This document shows positions 30,075 to 39,509 of a stretch of 64,000 nt of DNA, piece by piece. The notes under the pieces were generated by a model that was given only the letters and a program-made list of their open reading frames with translations, was not told the DNA's origin and searched no databases. The DNA is taken from positions 124,001 through 188,000 of the forward strand of contig NZ_JAKXMK010000007.1 in assembly GCF_022524485.1 (NCBI RefSeq). The letters run 5' to 3'. Both the position numbers and the translations under genes were made by a program. The DNA is from Pseudonocardia alaniniphila (GTDB lineage Bacteria; Actinomycetota; Actinomycetes; Mycobacteriales; Pseudonocardiaceae). The stretch's first letter is position 1. Every line of letters starts with the position of its first letter.

Positions 30075-31070
30075 ATGACGGCCCCCAGCGACGTACCCGG
30101 CTCGGCGGTCCACGCTGAGCCCGAGGCCGTCACGGTGGGCATGGGAACAACGATTCAGGGACGGTCGCTCGGTGCGATCGCATGGCGGCGACTACGCCGC
30201 GACAAGGTCGCGCTGGGCGGCGCGGCCGTCATTGTGCTGCTGATACTCGTCGCGATCTTCGCGCCGCTCATCGTCGCACTGTTCGGGCATCCGCCGCTCG
30301 ACTTCCACTACGAGAAGATCGATCCCGATCTCCAGGTGGCCAACGGGCCACTCGGCGGGATCAGCCACGACTTCCTCTTCGGCGTCGAGCCCGTGAACGG
30401 TCGGGACATCTTCAGCCGGGTCGTCTACGGCTCGCGGATCTCCCTGCTCATCGCATTCCTCGCCACCCTGCTTGCGGTGCTGATCGGCGCCGTGCTCGGC
30501 GTGGTGGCCGGCTACTTCGGTGGCTGGGTCGACACGCTGATCAGCCGGACGATGGACGTGTTCCTGGCGTTCCCGATCCTGTTGTTCGCTCTCGCCCTGG
30601 CCGGGATCATCCCGGACCGCGCCTTCGGCCTGGAGGGCGACGCCCTGCGCATCGCGCTCGTCGTGGCGATCATCGGCTTCTCCAGTTGGCCCTACATCGG
30701 CCGCATCATCCGAGGCCAGGCGCTCTCGCTGCGCGAGCGTGAGTTCGTCGACGCCGCGCGCAGCCTGGGCGCCCGCAGCCCGCGGATCCTGTTCACCGAG
30801 ATGATGCCCAACCTGGTGGCGCCGATTCTCGTCTACGCGACGCTGCTCATTCCCACGAACATCCTGTTCGAGGCCGCCCTGTCCTTTCTCGGGGTCGGTA
30901 TCAGGCCGCCCACCCCGAGCTGGGGCGGAATGTTGTCGGACGCGACGCACTGGTTCCAGATCGCTCCGAACTTCATGCTGTTCCCCGGGCTCGCCATCTT
31001 CGTGACGGTGCTCGCCTTCAATCTGTTCGGCGACGGCCTCCGCGACGCGCTCGATCCGCGGTCGCGGTAA
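30075..31070 (+). CDS. Peptide-type ABC transporter permease (DppC/OppC family)
   Basis: Inner-membrane permease of a peptide/nickel/opine-type importer. The 331-residue protein has a first helix (about 40-62), the OppC_N region and a BPD_transp_1 domain. The permease EAA loop is in EREFVDAARSLGARSPRILF (about 216-235), where it contacts the ATPases. ATG 30075 is assumed. ATG 30057, behind GAGGTGG with a very short spacing, would add six residues. It is the first gene of five; unusually, the C-type permease precedes the binding protein while the B-type permease follows it. Confidence 0.88.
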   Translation: MTAPSDVPGSAVHAEPEAVTVGMGTTIQGRSLGAIAWRRLRRDKVALGGAAVIVLLILVAIFAPLIVALFGHPPLDFHYEKIDPDLQVANGPLGGISHDFLFGVEPVNGRDIFSRVVYGSRISLLIAFLATLLAVLIGAVLGVVAGYFGGWVDTLISRTMDVFLAFPILLFALALAGIIPDRAFGLEGDALRIALVVAIIGFSSWPYIGRIIRGQALSLREREFVDAARSLGARSPRILFTEMMPNLVAPILVYATLLIPTNILFEAALSFLGVGIRPPTPSWGGMLSDATHWFQIAPNFMLFPGLAIFVTVLAFNLFGDGLRDALDPRSR

Positions 31071-31126
31071 TTCATTCCATTTCCCGGCACCACCGGGACC
31101 TCCCCCATGAGAAGTAGGCGGAAAGC

Positions 31127-32869
31127 GTGAGAAGTAGGAGAGTGGCGGCGGCCGCGGTCATCGCGGTCGCGGCCCTGGCCCTGGCGGCCTGCGGAGGCGG
31201 TAACGCGGGCGGGAGCTCGTCGAGCAGTGGTGGCAAGGACGCCGGCGGCGTGCACAACGTCTCGGACGTCACGGGCGGCACCATCCGGTACGCGAACGGC
31301 GGTGACTGGGACTCGCTGGACCCGGCCGACACGTACTACTCGTACTCCTGGAACTTCGCCCGCCTGTACGTCCGCGCGCTGGTGATGTTCAAGTCGGCGC
31401 CGGGCAAGGAGGGCGCCACGCTCGTGCCCGACCTCGCGGAGTCGCTCGGCAAGCCCAGCGACGACTCGAAGACGTGGACCTACACGCTGCGACAGGGCGT
31501 GAAGTTCGAGGACGGCACGCCGGTCACCAGCAAGGACGTGAAGTACGCGGTCGAGCGGTCTCTGGACAAGACGACCTTCCCGAACGGGCCGACCTACTTC
31601 AACGACTACCTCGACCTGCAGGGCTACACCAGCCCGTACGCGGACTCCGACCCGAACAAGCTCGGGCTGAAGGCGATCGACACCCCGGACGACCGCACCA
31701 TCGTCTTCCACCTGAAGCAGCCCTTCAGCGGGTTCGACTACTTCGCCCAGATGCCGAGCACCGCACCGGTGCCCGTCGCGAAGGACACGGGGTCGAAGTA
31801 CAAGGAGCACGTGGTCTCCACGGGCCCGTACATGTTCGAGACCAACGAGCTCGGCAAGAGCTTCTCGCTGGTGCGCAACCCGAACTGGGACCAGGCGACC
31901 GATCCGAACCGCAAGCCGTTGCCCGACCGCGTCGAGGTGGCGCTCAACGTCAACGCCGACGACATCGACAACCGGCTGCAGTCCGGTGACCTCGACGTCG
32001 CGATCGAGGGCACCGGTGTCGGGCCGTCGGCCCAGGGCAAGATCCTGGCCGACCAGACGCTCAAGGCGAACACCGACTCGGCCCTGAACGCCCGCCTCTG
32101 GTACACCGCGCTGAACCCCGACGTCGCGCCGCTCGACAACATCCACTGCCGCCGCGCGGTCGAGTACGCGACCGACAAGACCGGCTACCAGCGCGCGTAC
32201 GGCGGCTCCACCGGCGGTGACATCGCGAGCAACCTGCTGCCTCCGGTGATCGCCGGTGCCCAGCAGTTCGACCCGTACCCCACCCCGGGCAACGCCGGTG
32301 ACGTGGCGAAGGCCAAGGACGAGCTCGCCCAGTGCGGCCAGCCGAACGGATTCACCACGGGAATCTCCTACCGGACGGAGCGGCCGAAGGAGAAGGCCAC
32401 GGCCGAGGCGCTGCAGCAGTCGCTCGCGAAGGTCGGCATCAACCTGGAGATCAAGCCCTACCCGCTCACCGACTACGGCAAGCTCTACGCGGGCAAGCCC
32501 GACTTCGCGAAGGCCAACAACCTCGGCCTGATCGTCTACGGATGGGCCGCCGACTGGCCCGACGGCTACGGCTTCCTCGCGCAGATCACCGACAGCCGGG
32601 TGATCCGCCCCACCGGCGGCAACAGCAACTTCGGTGTCAAGGACCCCGAGGTCGACGCGATGCTCGACAAGGCGGTGACCACCACCGACACCGCCGCGCG
32701 CGAGAGCATGTGGGTCGACATCGACAAGAAGGTCATGGACGACGCGTACATCGTGCCGGGCATCTGGGCCAAGGGGCTGCTCTACCGGCCGAAGAACCTG
32801 ACCAACGTGTTCATCACCGACGGCTACCAGATGTACGACTACCTGGCGCTGGGCACCACCCGCAAATAG
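31127..32869 (+). CDS. Peptide-type ABC transporter substrate-binding lipoprotein
   Basis: Solute-binding protein family 5 (DppA/OppA type), exported and lipid-anchored. The 580-residue sequence has a basic N-terminus, a hydrophobic core and a lipobox LAAC (Cys about residue 24), then a Gly/Ser linker. The SBP_bac_5 pattern follows: VPDLAESLGKPSDDSKTWTY, LRQGVKFEDGTPVTSKDVKY (about 124-143), and a C-terminal KGLLYRPKNLTNVF. The ligand is probably a peptide or other small cationic solute. GTG 31127 is the start; AGGCGGAAAG lies just upstream. Confidence 0.92.
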   Translation: MRSRRVAAAAVIAVAALALAACGGGNAGGSSSSSGGKDAGGVHNVSDVTGGTIRYANGGDWDSLDPADTYYSYSWNFARLYVRALVMFKSAPGKEGATLVPDLAESLGKPSDDSKTWTYTLRQGVKFEDGTPVTSKDVKYAVERSLDKTTFPNGPTYFNDYLDLQGYTSPYADSDPNKLGLKAIDTPDDRTIVFHLKQPFSGFDYFAQMPSTAPVPVAKDTGSKYKEHVVSTGPYMFETNELGKSFSLVRNPNWDQATDPNRKPLPDRVEVALNVNADDIDNRLQSGDLDVAIEGTGVGPSAQGKILADQTLKANTDSALNARLWYTALNPDVAPLDNIHCRRAVEYATDKTGYQRAYGGSTGGDIASNLLPPVIAGAQQFDPYPTPGNAGDVAKAKDELAQCGQPNGFTTGISYRTERPKEKATAEALQQSLAKVGINLEIKPYPLTDYGKLYAGKPDFAKANNLGLIVYGWAADWPDGYGFLAQITDSRVIRPTGGNSNFGVKDPEVDAMLDKAVTTTDTAARESMWVDIDKKVMDDAYIVPGIWAKGLLYRPKNLTNVFITDGYQMYDYLALGTTRK

Positions 32870-32965
32870 GTGCTCCCCGGCGTATCGACCTGAGGTAGGT
32901 GAAGGCACGTGGTGTGCCGGTGGTCCGCACCTGACCGGTGTGGGCCACCGGCCACCCAGCCGTAA

Positions 32966-33982
32966 GTGATGGCCATCTACATCGTGCGGCGGCTGGTCGC
33001 GGCGGTGATCCTGCTGCTGATCGTCACGGCCGCCGTGTTCGCGATCTTCTTCCTGGTGCCACGGATCGCCGGCGCCACTCCCGAGGATCTCGCGTCGCGC
33101 TACGTCGGCAAGACCGCCGACGCGGCGGCGATCCACGAGATCGCGGTGAAGCTCGGGTTCACGGACCCGATCTGGGTGCAGTACGGCCGGTTCCTGAAGG
33201 GCCTGGTGGCGGGTGCTGACTACAGCACCGGCCCGACCACCGTGCACTGCCCGGCTCCCTGCTTCGGGTACTCCTTCCTGACCCAGAACCCGGTGCTGCC
33301 CGACCTGCTCGACCGGCTACCCGTGACGCTGTCGCTCGCCGCGGGCGCCGCCTTCATCTGGGTGGTCGCCGGTGTCGCCACCGGCGTGGTGTCGGCGCTG
33401 CGGCCCGGCAGCATCTTCGACAGGGCCGCGATGGGCGTTGCGCTCGCCGGGGTGTCGCTGCCGATCTTCTTCACGGGGCTGCTGTCCCTGGCGGTCTTCA
33501 GCTACGCCCTCGGCATCACCGCGCCCGGCGGCAGCTACGTGCCGATCGAGGAGAACCCGCTGGAGTGGGGATATGACCTGCTCCTGCCGTGGATCACGCT
33601 GGCGTTCCTCTACGCCGCCGGGTACGCGCGGCTGACCAGGGCCGGGATGCTCGACACGATGGGCGAGGACTTCATCCGCACCGCCCGCGCGAAGGGCCTC
33701 CCGGAGCGGACGGTCGTGGTCAAGCACGGCCTGCGGTCGGCCCTCACCCCGATCCTGACGATCTTCGGGCTCGACCTCGGGCTGCTCCTGGGCGGGGCGA
33801 TCCTCACCGAGAGCACCTACTCGCTGCCCGGGATCGGCAAGTACTCGGTGGACGCCGTGGTCAACAACGACCTGCCCAAGGTGCTCGGCGTCGTGATGAT
33901 CGGGAGCATCTTCATCATCCTCGCCAACCTGGTGGTGGACCTGTGCTACGCCGTCGTCGACCCACGGGTGCGGTACTCGTGA
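32966..33982 (+). CDS. Peptide-type ABC transporter permease (DppB/OppB family)
   Basis: Partner of the permease at 30075. The 338-residue protein begins with the DppB-type helix IVRRLVAAVILLLIVTAAVF, followed by a periplasmic region with LASRYVGKTAD. Six membrane segments hold the EAA loop GEDFIRTARAKGLPERTVVVK (about 231-251, residues given by motif). It starts at GTG 32966 or ATG 32969. The stop overlaps the start of a 12-codon ORF (GTGA) leading to the ATPase gene. Confidence 0.9.
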   Translation: MMAIYIVRRLVAAVILLLIVTAAVFAIFFLVPRIAGATPEDLASRYVGKTADAAAIHEIAVKLGFTDPIWVQYGRFLKGLVAGADYSTGPTTVHCPAPCFGYSFLTQNPVLPDLLDRLPVTLSLAAGAAFIWVVAGVATGVVSALRPGSIFDRAAMGVALAGVSLPIFFTGLLSLAVFSYALGITAPGGSYVPIEENPLEWGYDLLLPWITLAFLYAAGYARLTRAGMLDTMGEDFIRTARAKGLPERTVVVKHGLRSALTPILTIFGLDLGLLLGGAILTESTYSLPGIGKYSVDAVVNNDLPKVLGVVMIGSIFIILANLVVDLCYAVVDPRVRYS

Positions 33983-34017
33983 CTCTCGACGCAGCGATAC
34001 CCGCGGAGGCGGAGTGA
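33979..34017 (+). CDS. 12-codon linker ORF between permease and ATPase genes
   Basis: GTG at 33979 overlaps the permease stop (GTGA) and the TGA at 34015-34017 overlaps the ATPase start (GTGA at 34014). The GAGGCGGAG near its end can act as the ribosome-binding site of the next gene. It may pass ribosomes from one gene to the next; the 12-residue peptide is unlikely to have its own role. Confidence 0.3.
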   Translation: MTLDAAIPAEAE

Positions 34018-35096
34018 CCGAGAACGTGCTGGCAGACGGACTGTCACCGATGCCACCGGAGAGCGCGGACGGGGCGCGTGCATTCCTCGACGTGCGCGAC
34101 CTGCGGGTGCACTTCCCCACCGACGACGGCGTGGTCAAGGCCGTGGACGGGTTGTCGTTCAGCATCGAGCGCGGCAAGCGGCTGGGCATCGTCGGCGAGT
34201 CCGGTTCGGGCAAGAGCGTGACCAGCCTGTCGATCATGGGCTTGCACAAGGCAGGCGCCGCGAAGATCTCCGGCGAGATCTGGCTGGGCGGCCAGGAGCT
34301 CGTCTCCGCCGGACCGGAGCAGGTGCGCAAGCTGCGCGGCCGGACGATGGCGATGATCTTCCAGGACCCGCTGTCGGCGATGCATCCCTACTACTCCGTC
34401 GGCCAGCAGATCGTCGAGGCGTACCGGCTGCACCACGACGTGAGCAAGCGGGACGCCCGGGCCCGAGCCGTGGAGCTGCTGGACCGGGTCGGCATTCCGC
34501 AGGCGGCGCGGCGCTTCGACGACTACCCGCACCACTTCTCCGGCGGGATGCGCCAGCGCGCGATGATCGCCATGGCGCTGTCCTGCAACCCGGAGCTGCT
34601 CATCGCCGACGAGCCGACCACCGCGCTCGACGTCACGGTGCAGGCCCAGATCCTCGACCTCATCCGCGACCTGCAGGCCGAGTTCAACTCCGCGGTGATC
34701 ATCATTACGCACGACCTGGGCGTGGTCGCCGAGCTGGCCGACGACATCCTGGTGATGTACGGCGGGCGCGCGATCGAGACCGGCGCGGCGGCCGACGTCT
34801 TCGCCACACCGCAGCACCCCTACACGTGGGGGCTCCTCGGTTCGCTGCCCCGGTGGGACCGGGAGCGCACCGAGCGGCTGATGCCGATCCCCGGCAGCCC
34901 GCCTAGCTTGATCAACGTGCCCAGCGGCTGCGCGTTCCATCCCCGGTGCGCCTATGACGAGCTCACCGGCGGGCTGGCCACGACCGTGCGCCCGGAGCTG
35001 CGCGCGGTGGGCACGAACGGACACCGGGTGGCCTGCCACCTGCCCGACGAGCGCAGGCGGCAGATCTTCGACGACGAGATCAGGCCGAAGCTGTGA
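34014..35096 (+). CDS. Peptide-type ABC transporter ATP-binding protein (DppD/OppD family)
   Basis: ATPase subunit of the importer. The 360-residue protein has Walker [10 protein letters not shown] (about 62-70), Q-loop in [20 protein letters not shown] signature [15 protein letters not shown] (about 180-194) and Walker [15 protein letters not shown]. The C-terminal oligopeptide/dipeptide extension with cysteines ([13 protein letters not shown]) is typical of OppD/DppD. Start GTG 34014. The stop overlaps the next gene by four bases. Confidence 0.93.
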   Translation: MTENVLADGLSPMPPESADGARAFLDVRDLRVHFPTDDGVVKAVDGLSFSIERGKRLGIVGESGSGKSVTSLSIMGLHKAGAAKISGEIWLGGQELVSAGPEQVRKLRGRTMAMIFQDPLSAMHPYYSVGQQIVEAYRLHHDVSKRDARARAVELLDRVGIPQAARRFDDYPHHFSGGMRQRAMIAMALSCNPELLIADEPTTALDVTVQAQILDLIRDLQAEFNSAVIIITHDLGVVAELADDILVMYGGRAIETGAAADVFATPQHPYTWGLLGSLPRWDRERTERLMPIPGSPPSLINVPSGCAFHPRCAYDELTGGLATTVRPELRAVGTNGHRVACHLPDERRRQIFDDEIRPKL

Positions 35097-36163
35097 CGAC
35101 CGACCGGACGGGTACCGAACCGATGATCACCGAACCGGCCGCGGGGCCCGCGCACGCCACGGAGGCGATCCCGGCCGAACGGGATGCGCTCCTGCGCGTG
35201 TCCGGGTTGCAGAAGCACTTCCCGGTTCGCCGGGGCCTACTGCAGCGCCAGGTCGGCGCGGTGCAGGCCGTGGACGGCCTGGATTTCGAGGTGTTCCGCG
35301 GCGAGACGCTGTCGCTGGTCGGCGAGTCGGGCTGCGGCAAGACCACGACGGGGCGGCTGCTCACCCGGTTGATCGAGCCGACCGGCGGCACGATCGTCTT
35401 CGAGGGGCGCGACATCAGCCACCTCCCGCAGGGGGCGATGCGGCCGCTGCGCCGGGAGATCCAGATGATCTTCCAGGACCCGTACTCGTCGCTGAACCCG
35501 CGGCACACCGTGGGCACGATCGTCGGGGCGCCGTTCCGTATCCAGGGCGTGGAGCCGCCGGGCGGTATCCGCAAGGCGGTGCAGGAGCTGCTGTCGCTGG
35601 TCGGGCTGAGCCCCGAGCACTACAACCGCTATCCCCACGAGTTCTCCGGCGGCCAGCGCCAGCGCATCGGCATCGCCAGGACGTTGGCGCTGCGACCGAG
35701 CCTCATCGTCGCCGACGAGCCCGTGTCGGCCCTGGACGTGTCGATCCAGGCGCAGGTGGTGAACCTGCTGGAGGACCTGCAGGACGAGCTCGGCCTGACC
35801 TACGTCTTCATCGCGCACGACCTCTCCGTCGTGCGGCACGTGTCGGACCGCGTGGCCGTGATGTACCTCGGCAAGATCGTGGAGATCGGGGAGAGCGCCG
35901 CCGTCTACACCCGCCCGATGCACCCGTACACCGTCGCGCTGCTCTCAGCGGTGCCGGTGCCCGAGACGCAGCGGCGGGACAAGCGTGAGCGGATCCTGCT
36001 CAAGGGCGACGTGCCCAGTCCGCTGAACCCGCCACCGGCGTGCCGGTTCCACACCCGCTGCTGGAAGGCGCAGGAGATCTGCGGCACCACCGAGCCGCCG
36101 CTCGTCGAGCTGACGCCGGGCCAGCGGGTGGCCTGCCACTTCCCGGAGAACGTGCCCGCGTAG
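35093..36163 (+). CDS. Peptide-type ABC transporter ATP-binding protein (DppF/OppF family)
   Basis: Second ATPase of the heterodimer. The 356-residue protein has Walker [18 protein letters not shown] (about 79-95), signature [17 protein letters not shown] (about 183-199), Walker [15 protein letters not shown] and the cysteine-bearing C-terminal extension [17 protein letters not shown]. It overlaps the previous gene as GTGA. Its end lies only five bases from the stop of the convergent gene at 36169, leaving no room for a separate terminator. Confidence 0.93.
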   Translation: MTTDRTGTEPMITEPAAGPAHATEAIPAERDALLRVSGLQKHFPVRRGLLQRQVGAVQAVDGLDFEVFRGETLSLVGESGCGKTTTGRLLTRLIEPTGGTIVFEGRDISHLPQGAMRPLRREIQMIFQDPYSSLNPRHTVGTIVGAPFRIQGVEPPGGIRKAVQELLSLVGLSPEHYNRYPHEFSGGQRQRIGIARTLALRPSLIVADEPVSALDVSIQAQVVNLLEDLQDELGLTYVFIAHDLSVVRHVSDRVAVMYLGKIVEIGESAAVYTRPMHPYTVALLSAVPVPETQRRDKRERILLKGDVPSPLNPPPACRFHTRCWKAQEICGTTEPPLVELTPGQRVACHFPENVPA

Positions 36164-36168
36164 GCGCG

Positions 36169-37173
36169 TCAGCGGCCGTTCTCCTCGTCCTCGCGTTCGC
36201 CGCGCCGCCGGAAGAACGCGAGGCCGGGGATGCCTTGGATCGCCTGGCGCATCTCCTTGAGCTGTTCGAGCAGCTCGTGGACGTCCGGGCCGACGCGGTC
36301 GAGCGTGGCGAGGATCGGCAGGATGTCGTTCTCCATGTGCTCCGTGAGCTGCGGGAGCTGGTCGATCAGCCGGATCGCGGCGTGCACCTCCTCCTCGGAG
36401 AACTCGTCGACGAAGCGCCGGGCGAGCGGCGCCACCTGCTGCGCGATCGGCTGGTAGACGGCGAGCAGCTCCGTTGCCCCGTCCGCGGCGCCGGACGCCT
36501 GCTCGACGACCGTGCCGGCGCGCTCGGCCACCGCGGTGGCCTTCTCGATCACCACACCCGCGCCGTCGGCCACGGCGCCCGCCCCCGCCACGAGCTCCGC
36601 GGCGTCGTCGGCCACCGTGCTCGCCCGGGCGACGAGCCCGGCCGCGTCGTCGGCGACACCTGCGGCCTGCGTGACGAGCTCGGCGGCGCCACCCGCCGCG
36701 GTGCGCACCTCGACGAGCAGCGGGTCGACCCGGCGGACGAGGTGATCGGCGTGGGTGAGCACCGTGTCCACCCTGGCGACGGCCGTGCGCACGTCGACGA
36801 GCACCTCGTCGACCGAGCCGACCAGCACGTCCGCCCGGTCGACGATGCCCTCCACCCGGTCGGCCACCGCGGCGATCCGGGCGATGAGTGCCTCGGCGTC
36901 GTCGAGCAGGGCGGACGCCCGCTCGGGCAGTGACGCGACGACCTCGACGGCTTCCTCGGTCCACCCCATCACCGCCCTGGCACCGGTGACGATGTCGGAT
37001 GGGCCGACCCAGACGGGCAGCCCGGCGATGCGCAACATGCGGCCGATCCTCGCGCACAGGGGCACGTCCGGCTCGCTCGGATCGATGTTCCCTGACGCCA
37101 AGAGTTCGTATTGCTTTCCCGTAACGAGTCGAATGAGTGCGCCACTGTGCCCAGTGCGTTCGGGGGTGGTCAC
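36169..37173 (-). CDS. Ala-rich helical-repeat protein, unknown function
   Basis: A 334-residue protein, almost wholly alpha-helical by composition, with no membrane helix or signal. From about residue 80 to 245 it has tandem helical repeats of 11-14 residues (for example VADDAAGLVARASTVADDAA and VADGAGVVIEKATAVAERAG). The appearance is of an apolipoprotein- or coiled-coil-like rod. The N-terminal 60 residues (LPVWVGPSDIVTGARAVMGW) and the acidic-basic tail RRRGEREDEENGR are distinct. I recognise no named family. It is divergent from ehuB. Confidence 0.72.
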   Translation of the reverse strand: MTTPERTGHSGALIRLVTGKQYELLASGNIDPSEPDVPLCARIGRMLRIAGLPVWVGPSDIVTGARAVMGWTEEAVEVVASLPERASALLDDAEALIARIAAVADRVEGIVDRADVLVGSVDEVLVDVRTAVARVDTVLTHADHLVRRVDPLLVEVRTAAGGAAELVTQAAGVADDAAGLVARASTVADDAAELVAGAGAVADGAGVVIEKATAVAERAGTVVEQASGAADGATELLAVYQPIAQQVAPLARRFVDEFSEEEVHAAIRLIDQLPQLTEHMENDILPILATLDRVGPDVHELLEQLKEMRQAIQGIPGLAFFRRRGEREDEENGR

Positions 37174-37240
37174 CTACGTTCGGTTGATGACCGGACGCCA
37201 ATGGAGGTGACCGGCCCGCTCGATCCGGAAAGGAACCACC

Positions 37241-38140
37241 ATGACGCAGCGACCCTGGAGCAGGCGCGATTTCTTCCGCCGCACCGCCGCAGCAGGTGCG
37301 GTGGCGCTCGGCGGAACAGCGGCACTATCCGCCTGCACCAGTACGAACGCCGGTGGCGGCAGCGTGCTGGAGAACGCGCGCAACAGCGGCTCGATCCGCA
37401 TCGGTATCGCCGGTGAGGAGCCCTACGGTTTCACAGGCACGGACGGCCAGGTCACCGGCGAATCTCCCGAGGTGGCCCGCGCGGTGTTGCAGGCGATCGG
37501 CATCGGCACCGTGGAGGCCGAGCAGGTGGACTTCGGTTCGCTGATCCCGGCGCTCAACGCCCGCCGCTACGACATGGTCTGCGCCGGCATGAACATCACC
37601 CCCGAGCGCTGCCAGCAGGCCGCCTTCTCGAACCCGGACTACACGGCGCTCACCGCCTTCCTCGTGCCGCGAGGCAACCCGGAGCAGGTCACGACGTTCC
37701 AGAACATCGCACAGAAGAACCTGAAGCTCGCCGTGCTCGGCGCTGCCGTGGAGCAGGGGTACGCCGAGTCCGCGGGCGTCCCGGCCGCCAACATCAGTCC
37801 CTTCGACGACCAGAACGCGTTGCTGCAGGCCGTCACCGCGGGCCGGGTCTACGCTGCGGCGCTCACCGACATCTCGCTGAAGTGGCTCGCCGGCAAGAAC
37901 CCGCAGGCTGCTGTGGAGGTCACCCCGGGCTTCCAGCCCAGCGAGAACGGCCAGGAGGTCGTCTCCGCGGGCGGGTTCGTGTTCCGGCAGGCCGACAACG
38001 ACCTGCGGGAGGCCTTCAACACCGAGCTGCAGAACCTGCACACGAGCGGGCGCTGGGTGCAGATCGCCTCCCCGTTCGGGTTCTCCGAGGCCAACCTCCC
38101 GCCTGCCGGGCTGACCACCCAGCAGCTCTGCGCGGCCTGA
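37241..38140 (+). CDS. ehuB: Ectoine/hydroxyectoine-type ABC transporter substrate-binding protein
   Basis: SBP_bac_3 protein resembling EhuB. The 299-residue sequence has a twin-arginine-type leader WSRRDFFRRTAAAGAVALGG with a lipobox LSAC (Cys about residue 27). The family pattern is IAGEEPYGFTGTDGQVTGES, then DFGSLIPALNARRYDMVCAG and MNITPERCQQAAFSNPDY, and a C-terminal GFSEANLPPAGLTTQQLC. This pattern is known from EhuB proteins that bind the osmolytes ectoine and hydroxyectoine. Start ATG 37241 follows AAAGGAAC. The next three genes complete the transporter. Confidence 0.88.
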   Translation: MTQRPWSRRDFFRRTAAAGAVALGGTAALSACTSTNAGGGSVLENARNSGSIRIGIAGEEPYGFTGTDGQVTGESPEVARAVLQAIGIGTVEAEQVDFGSLIPALNARRYDMVCAGMNITPERCQQAAFSNPDYTALTAFLVPRGNPEQVTTFQNIAQKNLKLAVLGAAVEQGYAESAGVPAANISPFDDQNALLQAVTAGRVYAAALTDISLKWLAGKNPQAAVEVTPGFQPSENGQEVVSAGGFVFRQADNDLREAFNTELQNLHTSGRWVQIASPFGFSEANLPPAGLTTQQLCAA

Positions 38141-38145
38141 GCCGC

Positions 38146-38850
38146 GTGGACAACGTAGGAACCTTTCTCTCCGTCATCGCCCAGGGCCTGCCGGAGACGG
38201 TGATAGCCACCGTCGGCGGGATCGCCCTGACGATCGTGCTGTCCTTCGCTGCCGGGCTCGCCCTCCTCTCGCCGAGGCGATGGGTGCGGGTGATCAGCCG
38301 GATCTACGTGGAAGGGCTGCGCGGCACCTCCGAGGTCGTGCAGCTGTTCTGGATCTTCTTCGCGCTCCCTGTGCTCGTCGGTTTCGAGATCGTGCCCATC
38401 TGGGGCGGCGTGCTCGTGCTCGGCCTCAATCACGGTGCGTACGGCGCCGAGATCGTTCGCGGGGCGATCCAGTCGGTGCCCCGGGCGCAGTACGAGGGTG
38501 CGCTCGCGCTCAGTCTTTCCCCCGCACAACGAATGTTCCGGGTGATCCTGCCGCAGGCCGTGGTGGAGATGATCCCGCCGTTCAACAACCTTTTCATCCA
38601 GTTGCTCAAGAGCACGTCGCTGCTGTCGTTCGTGTTCATCAGTGAGATCACCCGGCAGGCCACGCAGATCCTCGTGCCGCGATTCAACCCGCAGGTGCTG
38701 GAGATTTTCCTGCTCCTGCTGCTCGTCTACCTCGTGTTGTCGCTGATCATCACCGCGGTGATGCGCTTGCTGGAACGCAAGGCCGCAGCCCGGCTCGGGC
38801 GGCGTCCCTCGGAGCGGGCCAGGCGGACGGCCGTCAGGGGGGCGGTCTGA
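38146..38850 (+). CDS. ehuC: Ectoine/hydroxyectoine-type ABC transporter permease EhuC
   Basis: Polar-amino-acid type permease (HisM-like) of 234 residues with five to six helices. The EAA loop is in SVPRAQYEGALALSLSPAQR (about 111-130), and ILPQAVVEMIPPFNNLF follows. It starts at GTG 38146, five bases after the ehuB stop; a frame open further upstream overlaps ehuB. It overlaps ehuD as TGATG. Confidence 0.87.
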   Translation: MDNVGTFLSVIAQGLPETVIATVGGIALTIVLSFAAGLALLSPRRWVRVISRIYVEGLRGTSEVVQLFWIFFALPVLVGFEIVPIWGGVLVLGLNHGAYGAEIVRGAIQSVPRAQYEGALALSLSPAQRMFRVILPQAVVEMIPPFNNLFIQLLKSTSLLSFVFISEITRQATQILVPRFNPQVLEIFLLLLLVYLVLSLIITAVMRLLERKAAARLGRRPSERARRTAVRGAV

Positions 38851-39509
38851 TGCCGCAGCAGGTCTGGGACTGGAACTACGCCTTCTCGATCCTGCCCTCG
38901 TTGCTCGAAGGGCTGGGCCTCACGCTGCTGGCGACGGTGCTCGGCTCGATCGTCGCGATGATCCTGGGGCTGCTCCTCGCGGTGCTGCAACGCGGACCAC
39001 GGCTCCTCGCTGTGGCCGTGCGCGGGTTCGTCGAGTTCGTACGCAGCACACCGCTGCTCGTGCAGATCTTCTTCCTGTTCTTCGTGCTGCCGCAGTTCGG
39101 CATCGTGCTGAGCGCGCTGACCGTCGGCGTGATCGCTCTCGGCGTGCACTACGCCTGCTACACGTCGGAGGTCTACCGCGCCGGCATCGACGCGGTGCCG
39201 CGCGGGCAGTGGGAGGCGGCCACCGCCCTCAGCCTGCCTCGGTCGCGGGTCTGGACGGGTGTGGTGCTGCCGCAGGCGATCCCGCGGGTCGTGCCGGCTC
39301 TGGGCAACTACGTCATCTCGATGTTCAAGGAGGTGCCGCTGCTCACCGCGATCGGCCTGCTGGACGTCGTCGGCCGGGCGCAGGAAGCGGGCGACACCTA
39401 CTTCCGCTACGTGGAGCCGTACACGATCGCGGGGCTGCTCTTCCTGCTGCTGAGCTACCCTGCCTCCCTGCTGGTACGGAGATTGGAACGCCGTGTCGGA
39501 ACCATCTGA
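38850..39509 (+). CDS. ehuD: Ectoine/hydroxyectoine-type ABC transporter permease EhuD
   Basis: Second permease, 219 residues, with the same fold. Helices begin at about residue 20, and FVRSTPLLVQIFFLFF (about 58-73) is typical of amino-acid-type permeases. The EAA loop is in AVPRGQWEAATALSLPRSRV. Starts at ATG 38850 inside the ehuC stop and ends 17 bases inside ehuA. Confidence 0.87.
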   Translation: MPQQVWDWNYAFSILPSLLEGLGLTLLATVLGSIVAMILGLLLAVLQRGPRLLAVAVRGFVEFVRSTPLLVQIFFLFFVLPQFGIVLSALTVGVIALGVHYACYTSEVYRAGIDAVPRGQWEAATALSLPRSRVWTGVVLPQAIPRVVPALGNYVISMFKEVPLLTAIGLLDVVGRAQEAGDTYFRYVEPYTIAGLLFLLLSYPASLLVRRLERRVGTI

